From assembly GCA_946811185.2 (NCBI GenBank), contig OX328102.1, positions 17,795,194-17,859,193 of the forward strand: a DNA stretch of 64,000 bases, read 5' to 3'. Every line of letters begins with the position of its first letter. Positions within the stretch are counted from its first letter, which is position 1. This document shows positions 1 through 13,100 of this stretch, piece by piece. Made by a program: the position numbers and the translations under genes. The notes under the pieces are model-generated. The model worked only from the letters and a program-made list of their open reading frames with translations. It had not been told where the DNA came from and did not search any database. This DNA is from Hippopus hippopus. Taxonomy: Eukaryota; Mollusca; Bivalvia; Cardiida; Cardiidae.

Positions 1-1023
1 ATCCAGAGAGAGAATTTGGCAAAGCATGGAAGTGAACCAAAGACCCCTGGATATTTAACCCTATATACATCCAACCGAGCTCTCAAGCTTAGCTTGAAAA
101 CTTGGACAAGAGCACCACATTTGCATACTTGGCTGCAATTGCCTGATTTTCAGTGAAATTTCTGAGTCGAAAAAGGTGCATAACAGTGTAAAAAATTTCT
201 TTGATGGTTACCTGTTCCTGTTGTATGAGTTCTTTGTTTGATACCATACTTGTAAGTGTTTTTTTGTGCGGGTTCCAAATTCTGCATTTTTTTTATTTTC
301 ATAAAGAGGGGTGTTTGAATTTCTATGAACCTTATTTCTGCTATTTCCAGTCTGAGCTTTTTTGGTACTTAATATCTGCAGCAGCTGAATTCCGAGAAAT
401 ACAGTTGACAATAATCTACTTTTCTTTCTGGAGACTTCTGGCCATGTATAACTATCCGATAGATATCACTGCCTGGTCTTAAGAATCTACCCTATGGAAG
501 ATCGATAGTTTTAAAAAACACTATGTTGGTCAAACTCCATGTTTATTTTGTGAATGAATATTTGAGAGAATTAACTGTATACAAGTTTTTGAACTATTCT
601 ATAATCCTTACATATATAAACATAATTAGATCTACAAGTTTTCCAAAGTTGTTAATCTATGGTAGACAACCGTATCGTGTTCAGCATAATTAAAATGATA
701 TTTGTAGACCTAATGTCATGTTTGAAATGTGAGAATTTGACTTATGATTTTAACACTCAGGTGCAAAAACAAGTACAGGTAGAATACTGAAATCATAATT
801 GGCAATTTTATATAATGGGACCTGCTAATTAGATGTTAAACCTTCATTAAAAATTTTAATCTGACATTTATTGGTATAAAGAAGTCAATTTTGATCCACT
901 TTTCCTGTCAATGTAATTCAATAAATATCACCATTTTAGGGCTGGATCGGCCACACTAGTGTTTTATACATGACCCTATAACTGGAAGTCATCCTTGTTT
1001 TTGAGCATGGACTGTATAAAGAC
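1..1023. other. Intron sequence, nothing coding recognised
   Basis: AT-rich. About 85-330 resembles an interspersed repeat that recurs near 26705, 40105, 36730 and 58494 (CAAGAGCACCAC... followed by a TTTCAGTGAAA motif). I looked on the minus strand for the next GAP2 exon and did not find it. Confidence 0.4.
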
Positions 1024-1184
1024 CTGTTGCATTTCCATGTATGAAGAACTTCTGGATCTGTAATCTTATGCTCCTCAGCAGCTGTGTCTAAGAAGTCAAA
1101 TAAATACTTGATGATGATTGGTGGATCTCCTGTCACACACAGTATCTCTCCAATCAGATCATCAACATAGGACTGCAATGTACC
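1024..1184 (-). CDS. PLXN: Plexin exon w29: GAP2 start
   Basis: Reads [35 protein letters not shown] and [11 protein letters not shown], matching GTLQ.FVDDLFe.I and IKYmFDFLDEQA..h.I.D.dv.HTWKsN. The acceptor is ttctacag and the donor AACAG|GTCTTT, phase 2. The following LPLRFWVN exon, with the second catalytic Arg, is not in the remaining 1 kb. Confidence 0.94.
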
Positions 1185-4100
1185 CTGTAGAAACAGGAAA
1201 ACATTTGAATGTCATTTTATTTGTCATCTGCAGTTGCTTTGAGTTTATACAAGTCCACAATTTTGTCATTTGGTAAAGGATTAACATGTTATGACATTTA
1301 AAAACAACAACATCAGGAACACTATTATCCTGAAACAATATGGCAACAAAGTTTGGTGTTTGTTTTTTCTGAGTTAATATCAATTCTAACATTATTCCAG
1401 TCATAATACACCAGCCTTATTAGTACTTTGCACATCACTCTTCACAAGCCACATATGTTTCCTCTCCCCATAATGTTTTCCACCCTTCAACTGTTTACTA
1501 AATAACCTGACTTTAGCAACTTTGAAATTGCTTTCAAAAGCATCTTATTTCTAGAATGAAAATGTATGTTGGATATATTTAGGCTTTAAGGGTAAATTTA
1601 CCTTGGTAGCCAAAAGCCTTGGCAACAATGTATCACTGGCTATCTTTATTTCATCAGAATCTCCCTGGTGCTGTTTTGTCTGCAATGAAAAGATCCATGT
1701 ATATAAATAAAACATTCAGAGCAATGTTCACTGTTTTCTATACATCAATAATAGAATCAAACTTAAACCTCAACAATACATTCCCAAGTTTTAACAACTC
1801 TGAAGAAGAAACCTTTTGAAAACATTAAAGGAAAAGGAGGAAATGCTGGTATCCAGCATTTTCTCCTTTTCCAACAATGTTTTCTACCCTATCAAAGACA
1901 AATCCCATCATATAAGCCACAATTGAATTGTCATCTTTAAATGCTTTCAACTTGGACAAGTTTAAAATTTTGTCGTTTGGTAAAGAGTTAAAAAACAAAC
2001 AAACAAATATGTCATATCAAATACACAAACATATTTATAAAACAAGAGGGCCATGATGGCCCTGAAATCGCTCACCTGAGTCATTTGACCTAACATTTTC
2101 AATCTCTTTTGAGATATGACAAACATTCTACCAAGATTTTCATGAGTTATTGACCTGAAATGACACACTTGCAAACTGGTGCAAGGCCAACATTCTGACC
2201 AAGTTTCATGAGTATTGCATTAGAAATGAGGCCTCTAGAAAGTAAACAAGGTTTTCGAAGATTTGACCTAGTGACCTAGTTTTTGATCCAACATTACCCA
2301 TTTTTGAACTCTTTCAAGATATTATCAAGACAAACATTCTGACCAACTTTTAAGAGTTTCAGACAAAAAATGTGGCTTCTACAGCATACACAAGGTTTTT
2401 CTAAGATTTGGCCTAGTGACCTAGTTTTTGATCAGACATTACCCATTATCAAATACTTCTGAGATATCACTAAGAAAAGCATTCTGACCAAGTTTCATGG
2501 GTATTGGACTGAAAATGTGACCTCTAGAGCGTACAAAAGGTTTTTCTAAGATTTGACCAAGTGACCTAGTTTTTGACGCGACATTACCCATTATCAAACT
2601 CTTTTGAGATATCACCAAAACAAACATTCTGACCAAGTTTAAAGAGTATCAGACTGAAAATGTGTCCTCTAGAGCATACACAAGGTTTTTCCAATTTTTG
2701 ACCCAGTGACCTAGTTTTTGACCCTACATGACCCAAATTTAAATTCATTCAAGGTCTCATCAAGACAAACATTCTGACCGAGTTCCAGGAGTATCGGACT
2801 GAAAATGTGTCCTCCAGAGCGTACACAAGGTTTTTCTAAGATTTGACCTAGTGACCTAGTTTTTGACCCGACATGACGCATTTTCAAACTCGTCTGAGAT
2901 ATCATCAAGACAGACATTCTGACCAACTTTCAGGAGTTTTGGATCGTAAATGTGGCCTCTAGAGCGTACACAAGGTTTTTCTAAAATTTGACCTAATGAC
3001 CTAGTCTTTGACCCCACATAACTTATTTTTTAACTCATCCAAGATATCTTCCAGACAAACATTCTGACCAACTTTCAAGAGTTTTGGACTGAAAATGTGG
3101 CCTCCAGAGCGTACACAAGGTTTTCCTAAGATTTGACCTAGTGACCTAGTTTTTGACCCGACATGACCCATTTTCGAACTCGTCCGAGATATCATCAAGA
3201 CAAACATTCTGACCAACTTCCAAGAGTGTTGGATTGAAAATGTGGCCTCTAGAGCGTACACAAGGTTTTTCTAAGATTTGACCTAGTGACCTAGTTTTTG
3301 ACCTGACATGACCCATTTTCAAACTCCTCCGAGATATCATCAAGACAAACATTCTGACCAATGTCCAAGAGTGTCGGATTGAAAATGTGGCCTCTAGAGC
3401 GTACACAAGGTTTTTCTAAGATTAGACCTGGTGACCTAGTTTTTGACCCGTCATGACCCATTTTCAAACTCGTCCGAGATATCATCAAGACAAACATTCT
3501 GACCAACTTTCAGGAGTGTTGGACAGAAAATGTGGCCTCTAGAGCGTACACAAGGTTTTTCTAAAATTTGACCTGGTGACCTAGTTTTTGACCCGACATG
3601 ACCCATTTTCGAACTCGTCCGAGATATTATTAAGGCAAACATTCTGACCAACTTTCAGGAGTATTGGATGGAAAATGTGGCCTCTAGAGCGTACACAAGA
3701 TTTTTCTAAGATTCGACCTAGTGACCTAGTTGTTGACCCGACATGACCCATTTTCGAACTCGTCTGAGATTTTATTGAGACAAACATTCTGACCAAGTTT
3801 CATGAGTATCGGACTGAAAATGTGGTCTCTAGAGCGTACACAAGGTGAAAAAGTTGACGACGGACACCGGACGCCGGACACAGCACGATCACAATAGCTC
3901 CCCATGAGCACTTCGTGCTCAGGTGAGCTAAAAAGACCAACAATAATTTTGAGTCAGATTGAGACATTTTTTCCTTGAACAAACTTGTTAACTCTTCAAA
4001 AGTTTTTCTACTTTTTGTATTTTTTTTTAAGTTTAAGAAATGTAAGAATGTTGCAATTACAGGTATATTTTTCATTCCTAAAATCATGCCAAATACATGT

Positions 4101-7100
4101 ACATGTTTGTGCTCCTGACTTTTCAGTTTAGAAAAAATAAAGAAATTACTCAGAATTTCTGAAAACATGTGAATTTTTCTTCACTTTTTACATCATTATT
4201 AACATAAATATCCAGTGTTTTGAGAATTCAAATTGAAGGTTTGGGAAGCAGTATCTATCTGGCTTTCAAAAGAAAGACAGAGAAATCATAATTAAGCCTG
4301 TAAGATTCCACCTTTAAAAGTTCAAAAACTATCCCCTTATTTCTGACCATTTTAGTCAGACAGTGTTTTTCCCTTTTTATGTAAACAAAACCTTACACTG
4401 AAATTTCAACACCACTATTTTACCACCAATCAGAATCTGATCCTAGGATGTTTTACCTTACAACTTTTACATTATTTTCAAAGCATTGCAGATCATTGCA
4501 ACATGCATGTTTGGTAAGTTGACTCATGCGCTGGATATGCAATTTTTGACTTGTGGTAACCCTTTACCACACTATTCCAACTGCTGAAGACCCCCAACAG
4601 AGAGGATTCTAAAAACAATGTGGGAAAAGGAGAAACTAGCAGTAACCAGCATTTTCTCCTTTTCCCACAATGTTTTCTATCCTATCTATCGTAAGCAGAA
4701 GCTTTCAATATGGATGAGTTTAAAATTTTGTCTGGTAAAGGGTTAACAAACTCAAAGTAGAAGAAGAAGAGATAATTATAGATACGTGATGGAGAAGGAG
4801 AAAATTAGGAAAACACTGTGGCATGTGAAGAATTTCGGCATAATACCAGAAAATGCCCCTGCAGTATATCGCGAAAACCCATGAAATCTAAAATTGTGCA
4901 TCTAAAGAAGTTTGATTTCTTATGGATTCATTCTGTATACATCAAATACAATATTGGTCTCCAGAATAAAGCACAGAATTTCATTAATTTATCTTTTAAT
5001 TCATAAAACAATACCACAAGTATGCATAGGGCTGTATAGTGGAGGGGCGTTTGCCGGTATTATGCCAGAAATTCCTTACAGTACCATAATTATCTTCTCA
5101 TACTGTAACATCAGCAGCCATAGATGCTTTGACAGTTGGCCATAGTTACAGTTAAATACATGGGCCATGTTCCATTATCTCCCCCTAGATGGCATTCTAC
5201 AAATACACATCTATCTAATATGGGCATTCCGGGTACAGAATCGGACAACTTTTCAAAACAACAACCGTTACTTTGAATTTCAAAATAAAATAAACGTATA
5301 CTCAATAAAATGCTACCTGGTGCGATTCATTCAGCTGTGATCCGCTAGCATGTAACCTATGCATAGGCCATTTATTAGAACAGCTCCTACATGCTTTGGT
5401 AATAGGCTAATAGCTTCTGTATAAGCCCTACTTTTCCCAAGTATTCGGGGATGGGTGATGCGTCACAGCAGACAGGTCGAATCTTCGAAGAATATGACAT
5501 GCACAGACAACGGGCCATGCTCTGTGAAAAAGGACTTTATTACATCTGCAAAGAGTATTGACCCATGTCAGTCTGGCAGTCCAAAGGCTGACCTGGGACT
5601 AAACTTTTTGCTTTTGGTAAATTATCTGTATGTCAAAGGACCATTCTTTCTCAGGGTTCAGATGGTTGTTAGACAAATAGAATTATATGGATCTATAATT
5701 TAAATGATGACTTAATTGGTATAATGCATACACTAAGCCCCCTTTTGACAGAGTGACACTCATATCAAAATTTTGAAGATGATGGAAAAATGGATTGGTT
5801 GTATAGTAAAAGAAAGGTTTGTAATCAAAAGGATTTGAGTCAATTATATATATTGATGCTGATATGTTATCTGCACATCCTTTTGAGATAGAGTGTAAAA
5901 GTTTTGTAGTTTTGTTTGTATTGTGTTTAATGGTGTTTTCAACATAGTTTCAGTTATGCATTGGGGCAGCCAGTGCACCTATCCATGCTTTCAAGAAGTT
6001 TCTTTTACCAGTGCTTTGTGATAACCAGGAGGAGAGAGTAATGAATCCTGTTGCAATGACAATCATCAATCCTGGAGAGGAAATATTAGCAGAGCATGGT
6101 ATTCAAAGCAGTGACCCTTGGTCTCAAGTCCTGTGCACTATTGACTGCACTACCGGGGTTTGGCAGTAAAGATTTTATACAAGCATGCAAATCAAAAAAA
6201 GGCTGTTAGCCCTTAGAGGGCCGAATAAAGCTATCTGACATTTTCATCCTAGAAATACAACCTAAATTGCAATTTCATAGTTGCTTCCATCTACAGTGTT
6301 GCAGCAAAGCGGACAGTGTAGATCAAAGATCAGACTGCACGTTATAGGAAACTATATAGCTTCAAAGGCGCTTTAAGGGTTAAAAAAGGGGATGAGGGAG
6401 AACAGACTGAATTGTCCCTCTATATATGTACATCAGCCCCTTAATATAGTCGTGCTGCTTGCTGTTTACCAAATGCCAAAAGTTTGATCTGCTAACAGTT
6501 CTGACGTCTGCTTTAGTACGCTTAATACTACCGATGCATGAATCAGGGTTTCCTGTGGAAGGAATAAAAATTATCACTAAAAAATATACCACTTGAAGAC
6601 CCAGCAGCAGCTAAAAAATGAAAGCAGGTGTCAAAATGCATTTAATTCATATAAAAGTATTGAAAATATTGTGAAGATGACAATCTGTTATTGTGTGGCT
6701 GGTCCAAGTGTTAGTTGCTGGCAGAAAAATAAATTTTAAAATTAGGCAAAGAGTAAACAAAAGATAAGGTGACCTGGCAGGTTTTAACCTAGTTTTGAAA
6801 TTAATTTCTCTGCTAGTTACTAACACTGGGACCAACCATACAATAACAGATTGTCATCTTCAAAATAATTTCTATTCTTTAAATTGGTATGATTTAAATT
6901 GAAATACAGTTTACTTTTGGCTGCTAATGTTACTTTAACCATTTACCAAAATGATCCTGTGGTTTAACTCTTTACCAAACAAAACCTTTAGACACATCCA
7001 AATTGAAAGCATTTGCAGAAATTGAAAGCATTTGCAGAAATCAAATTTGGCTCAGATCATGAAATTTGTCTATTAAAGGATAAAAAATATTGTGAGAAAA

Positions 7101-10100
7101 TGTTGGTTACCAGCATTTTCTCCTTCTCCCATAATGTTTTAAAAAGCCTTCTACCTCAGGGCTGTAAAAGCAAGGGATTGTTGGGTACACAATTCCATTG
7201 TCAAATTGACATTGAAACCGAACTACATGTGTTTACATGGACCCGTGAATGATAGGATAGAAAACCTGGTGGGAAAATGGAAAATGCTGGTTATCAGCAA
7301 TTTCTCCTTTTCCCACAACATTTCCAAAATGCTTCTCCCTCAGGATTATTAAAACTCTGGATTGTTTGGTAAAGGGTTCATAGCAAAGAAAAAACAAATC
7401 CAACAATTTCTCTTATACCATATTGTTTTGAAAAGCCTGTCATAGGCGATTGCTTTTTTTCAAACCATGTTTTTCCTATATTTCCTATTATATACCAAAG
7501 ATTAAACAAATACCAAGCAATGATAAAGTAGGAAATACATACAACCTGCATTAGCCCTTTACCATCCAATTCCGGCTTTTGAAAACCCTGAGAAAAAAAA
7601 CATTTTTGAAGAAAACAATGTGGGTAGGTGAAAATGCTGGTTACCAGCATTTCTCTTCCCACAAAGTTTTCTACCCTTCAAAAAACAACTTTCAATTTTT
7701 GAGTTGCAATTATTTTGTCTGCAAATAATTTCAATTTGAACAAGTCTAAAATTTCACTGAGTGGTGAGGAGTTAATGGCCAGTTGTTTTAAGTGGTAATC
7801 ATTCTTGATTCCCTATCTAAGTTTTGAATTTTACACTCCTTGAGATATACAGCCACCTGTTTTAAGAGACCGGTATTGTATGCTGTCAGCTTTACCCATT
7901 ACCACACTATTGCAAGTTTTAATGATCCTGGTAACCAGCATCTTCTTTTCCCCTATGTTTTCTAGCCTTTCGGAAACAAATCCAATCATCGAAGCTGCAC
8001 TTAATTTATCGTCTGCAAATGCTTTGAACTTGGACCAGTCTAAATCATTGTCATGTGCTAACATATTAAAAAAGGTTCATCTCTATTTACCTATGCCTGG
8101 CAAAAGGTTATCAATTTGGTCTTGTCTAGAATGCACTAGAAGCATTTTTGACCCATCTGGAACACCATAGTATTCAAGAGTATTTATTTTTTCCCAGATG
8201 CCATCTGTGATGCTGCCTGGGTCTTCATCAGAGAGAACGCAGGGTGAGGTGTCCTCCTGTTGTGATTCTGTAACAAGATCATGTTATGAGATTTGATATG
8301 ACAGGGAGTGGGGGTGGGAGACAGATGAATAAAATTGGTGTAAGACCCAACGGTTGAAATTTCCATGCCATTTTTGACTGAAATGTCTAACAACATATTA
8401 GAACAGATGTCATTCAAATTGAAATGCAGTCTGACTGTGACCTGTACAGAAAATCAACTAAATATGTGCTTGGCATCCAAAAGCAAACCTTTTCACCAAC
8501 ATGGCCCATATTTACCAACAATTCTCAAGAACGTTATTAGTCTAATTCTGGATTCAGAAAGTAACACAAGTTCTGAATGGCTAAACTATTTGAGGCACAT
8601 ATAATTTGTTATCTACAAATGCTTTTGAAATTAGTCTAGTCTTAAATTTTGATGTCTAGTAAAGATATCCCGAGAGCATTATGAAACTTGGAATTTGAAC
8701 AAGTGAACATTATAGAAATAAACCCTATACAGTTAACGCCAAGCCCCAGGGGTCCAGTCAGTAGCACACAGGACTCGAGACGATGGGGTTGCTGGTTTAA
8801 ATCCCCTGCTCAGCGAATATCTTTCTGAAAGCCATTGCCACAGGATTCCTCTTTCATGGCTGATAATTGTATCTACAATAGGTATGTGGGACAGAAGCTA
8901 GTGGCTTAGAAAGAATATTGTGTTAACCACAGGTAAAACAAAACTAGACCTGTTTTGTTTGTTTTGGTTAAGGTTTAATCCTTAGAGCACCAAATACACT
9001 CAACAGACATTTTCAGTTGATAAATAAAACCAAAATAATTGAGCCATGCTCTGTGAAGGGGGCTTAATGTATCTGCAACAAGTATCAACCCAGGTCAGCC
9101 TGCGCAATCCCCTTTTCATAGAACATGGCTCAATTACTGTAACAGTTCTGACACATAGGCTCCTCAGGCGGGATTTGAACTCAGGACCTCCAAGTCTTAA
9201 GGCGAACGCTCTTACACGTCGCTACAAAAGCTAGCTCTTTAGCAAGGCAGTATAAGTGTCCCCTTATCCAAACACAAGCTATACATTTACATCTATCTGA
9301 GGGATAGACCAATATACAACATACTCCCCCGCCATATGAAGATTCGTCCACGAATCCTTCAATTACTGTTACATGTACTTTATTTTTTAACTAAGTGGGT
9401 TTCTTACGCTGGGTGCCAATGTAACAGTTTTCACTAATAGCCTCCTCAGGCGGGGTTTGAACCTAGGACCTCCAAGTCGCAAGGCAAACACTCTACTACG
9501 TCGCTACAAAAGCTAGCTCTATAGCAAGGCAGTATAAGTGTCCCCTTATACAAACACAATCTGTACATTTACATCTATCTGAGGGACAGACCAGTATACT
9601 ACGTTACAATTTCCAAGCTGCTCTTTTCCAGATTGTTTCAGCAAAACAGACAGTGTTGATGACAGATCAGACTGTATACTTTGTGCAGATTTATCTTGAT
9701 ATACTTTGGCCTCAAAGGCAACTTAAAGTGTACAGGCTCTTTAACCCCCTACTAAACAATCCGACTTTTAACTACCCTGAGGAAGAAGGCTCTTGAAAAT
9801 ATTGCTGAAAAGAAGCAAATGCTGGTAACCAGCATTTCTCTTCCCACAATGTTTTCTATCCTTCCAAAAACAACTTTCAATTTTTGAGTTGCACTTGTTT
9901 TGTCTGCAAATACTTTCAATTTGAACAAGTCTAAAATTTCACTGTGTGGTAAAGAGTTAATGGCCAGTTGTTTTAAGTGGTAATCATTCTTGATTCCTTA
10001 TCCAAGTTTTGAATTTTACACTCCTTTAGATATACAACCACCTGTTTTCAGAGACCGGTATTGTTTGCTGTCAGCTTTACCCATTACCACACTGTGGCAA

Positions 10101-13100
10101 GTTTTAATGATCCTGGTAACCAGCATCTTCTTTTCCCTCATGCTTTCTAGCCTTTCGGAAACAAATGAAACAAATCCAATCAATATAGGCACACTTAATT
10201 TCTTGTCTGAAAAAATGCTTTGAACTTGGACCAGTCTAAACCATTATCATGTGCTAACATATTAAAAAAGGTTCATCTGTATTTACCTATGCCTGGCAAA
10301 AGGTTATCAATTCGGTCTTGTCTAGAATACACTAGAAGCATTTTTGACCCATCTGGAACACCATAGTATTCCAGAGTATTTATTCTTTTCCAGATGCCAT
10401 CTGTGATGCTGCCTGGGTCTTCATCAGAGAGAACGCAGGGTGAGGTGTCCTCCTGTTGTGATTCTGTAACAAGATCATGTTTTAGAGATTTGATATGAAA
10501 GGGAGTGGGGGGAGACAGATGAATAAAATTGGTGTAAGACCCAAAGGTTGAAATTTCCATGCCATTTTTGACTGAAATGTCTAACAACATATTAGAACAG
10601 ATGTCATTCAAAATTAAAATGCAGTCTAATTTTGACCTGTACAGAAAAGCAACAAAATATGTACTTGGCATCCAAAAGCAAACCTTTTCACCAACATGGC
10701 CCATATTTACCAACAATTCTCAAGAACGTTATTAGTCTAATTCTGGATTCAGAAAGTAACACAAGTTCTGAATGGCTAAACCATTTGAGGCACATAAATT
10801 TTTTTATCTGCAAATGCTTTTGAAATAAGTCTAGTCTAAAATTTTGATGTCTAGTAAAGATATCCCGAGAGCATTATGAGTCTTGGAATTTGAACAAGTG
10901 AACATTATAGAAATAAACCCTATACAATTAACGCCAAGTCCCAGGGGTCCAGTCAGTAGCACACAGGACTCGAGATGATGGGGTTGCTGGTTTAAATCCC
11001 CTGCTCAGCGAATTTTTTTCTGAAAGCCATTGCCACAGGATTCCTCTTTCATGGCTGATAATTGTATCTACAATAGTTATGTGGGAAAGCAGCTAGTGGC
11101 TTAGAAAGTATGTTGTGTTAACAAAAAAAAAAAAAAAAAAAAAAAAAAACAACCAGGAAAGCATGGCTAGTTGCACTGTCTCCTCAAGATAACTGAAATA
11201 AAGATTAAATTAGGGTTAAACAATGAAATGAAACATACTATATAGTAAAACCTTTGCCATTCAATCCCAAGTTCAAACACCTCTGAGGAGGAGGGCCTTT
11301 GAAAAAAAACTTTGGAAAAAAGGAGACAATCTCTCAATTTGAGCTAGATTTGATGTCATCTACAAATGCATTCAATATGGACAAAACTAGACCTGTTTTG
11401 TTTGTTTTGGTTAAGGGTTAATCTGTAGAGAATCAAATACACTCAACAGACATTTTCAGTTGATAAATAAAATCAGAATAATTGAGCCATGCTCTGTGAA
11501 GGGGGCTTAATGCATCTGCAACAAGTATCAACCCAGGTGAGATAAACAAGCGGGCCATGATGGCCCTGTATCGCTCCACTGGCTATTAAGTGAAAACCCT
11601 ACACACCAAACATTACAATACCAGATCAGTTGGTTTCAAACATAAAACCCTTGAGACAGGGCTAAAACTGGAAGCCCTAGGTCTTATGGTTGGTAATAAA
11701 AAGATTTCTAAGTTTTCACTATGAGAGCCCATATAAGACTTCTGACCCTCCGGGTGAGATCAAATTCGACCCTAGGCTTTGTACAGGGAGATTTCTCAAG
11801 TTTTCTCTATATAAACCCATGTAACACTTGTGACCCCTGGATTGGGCCAATTTTGACCCCAGGGCTATAATTTGAGTACCTTTGGTAGGGGCCCAGTAGA
11901 TAAAGTCACATGCAAAATTTGGTAGCCCTAGGCCTAATGGCTAACTATAGGGAGATTTCTAAAGGTTTCTCTTTATAAGCCCATGTAAAATTTGTGACCC
12001 CCGGGGCAAGATCAAATTTGATCCCAGGGCTATAATTTGGGCACCCTTGGTAGAGGCCCGCTAGATAAAGCCACATGCAAAATTTGGTAGCCCTAGGTCT
12101 CTTTGCCGGGTACAGGAAGATTTCTAAAGTTTTCTCTATATAACCCCATGTAAAACTTGTGACACCCGGGGCGGGGCCAATTTTTACCCCAGGGCAGTAA
12201 TTTGAAGAAACTTTATAGAGGTCTACTAGATAAAGCTATATGCCAAATTTGGTAGCCCTAGGCCTTATGGTTTTGAACAAGAAGATTTTTAAAGATTTCC
12301 AATATTTTTAAGTTTTGTTGCCATGGCAACCAGAGTTTTTTAAGAAATCATATTCTTTTAAGAAATTCTAAAGAGGACCTTGGCAGGATCATTTCTTTGA
12401 AGTTTCATCAAAATTGGATGGGTACTTTCAGAGAAGAAGATGTTTAAAATAAAAGATATCACAAGGACGGATGGACGCATGCATGGATGCACAACGGACA
12501 CCAGGCCATCACATAAGCCCGCTGTGAACGGGGGGTTTAATGCATCTGCAACAAGTATCAACCCAGGTCAGCATGCCCAATCCCCTTTTCATGGAGCATG
12601 GCCCAATTACAATTTCCAAGCTGCTCTTTTCCAGATTGTTTCAGCAAAACAGACAGTGTTGATGACCGATCAGACTGTATACTTTGTGCAGATTTATCTT
12701 GATATACTTTGGCCTCAAAGGCAACTTAAAGTGTACAGGCTCTTTAACCCCTTACTAAACAATCTGGACTTTTAACTACCCTGAGGAAGAAGGCTCTTGA
12801 AAATATAGCTGAAAAAGAAGCAAATGCTGGTAACCAGCATTTCTCTTCCAACAATGTTCTCTACCCTTCCCAAAACAACTTTTGAGTTGCATTTATTTTG
12901 TCTGCAAATGTTTTCAATTTGAACAAGTCTAAAATTTCACTGTGTGGTAAGGAGTTAATGGCCAGTTGTTTTAGGTGGTAATCATTCTAGATTCCCTATC
13001 TAAGTTTTGAATTTTACACTTCTTGCCACCTGCTTTCAGAGACCAGTATTGTATGCTGTCAGCTTTACCCATTACCACACTATTGCAAGTTTTAATGATC

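Noticed and set aside
1..935. Next plexin GAP2 exon (LPLRFWVN region)
   Set aside because: Searched on the minus strand for the expected motif with a phase-2 acceptor; not found, so it should lie left of the window.
2439..3911. Series of 60-120-codon minus-strand open frames with similar proteins
   Set aside because: They repeat every 145 bp and are translations of the satellite unit; no gene structure.
9046..9234. tRNA genes suggested by tRNA-like A and B boxes (also 17165, 8741, 21720, 52800, 59100)
   Set aside because: No intact cloverleaf. The boxes sit in repeated elements with tails and target duplications, as in tRNA-derived SINEs.
10273..10716. 147-codon minus-strand open frame (also at 15955 and 18368) as a separate small gene family
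   Set aside because: Its C-terminal 59 codons are the plexin RBD exon. The N-terminal part is intron, is broken in two of the five copies (13258 and 8091 units) and contains the tgttacag acceptor.
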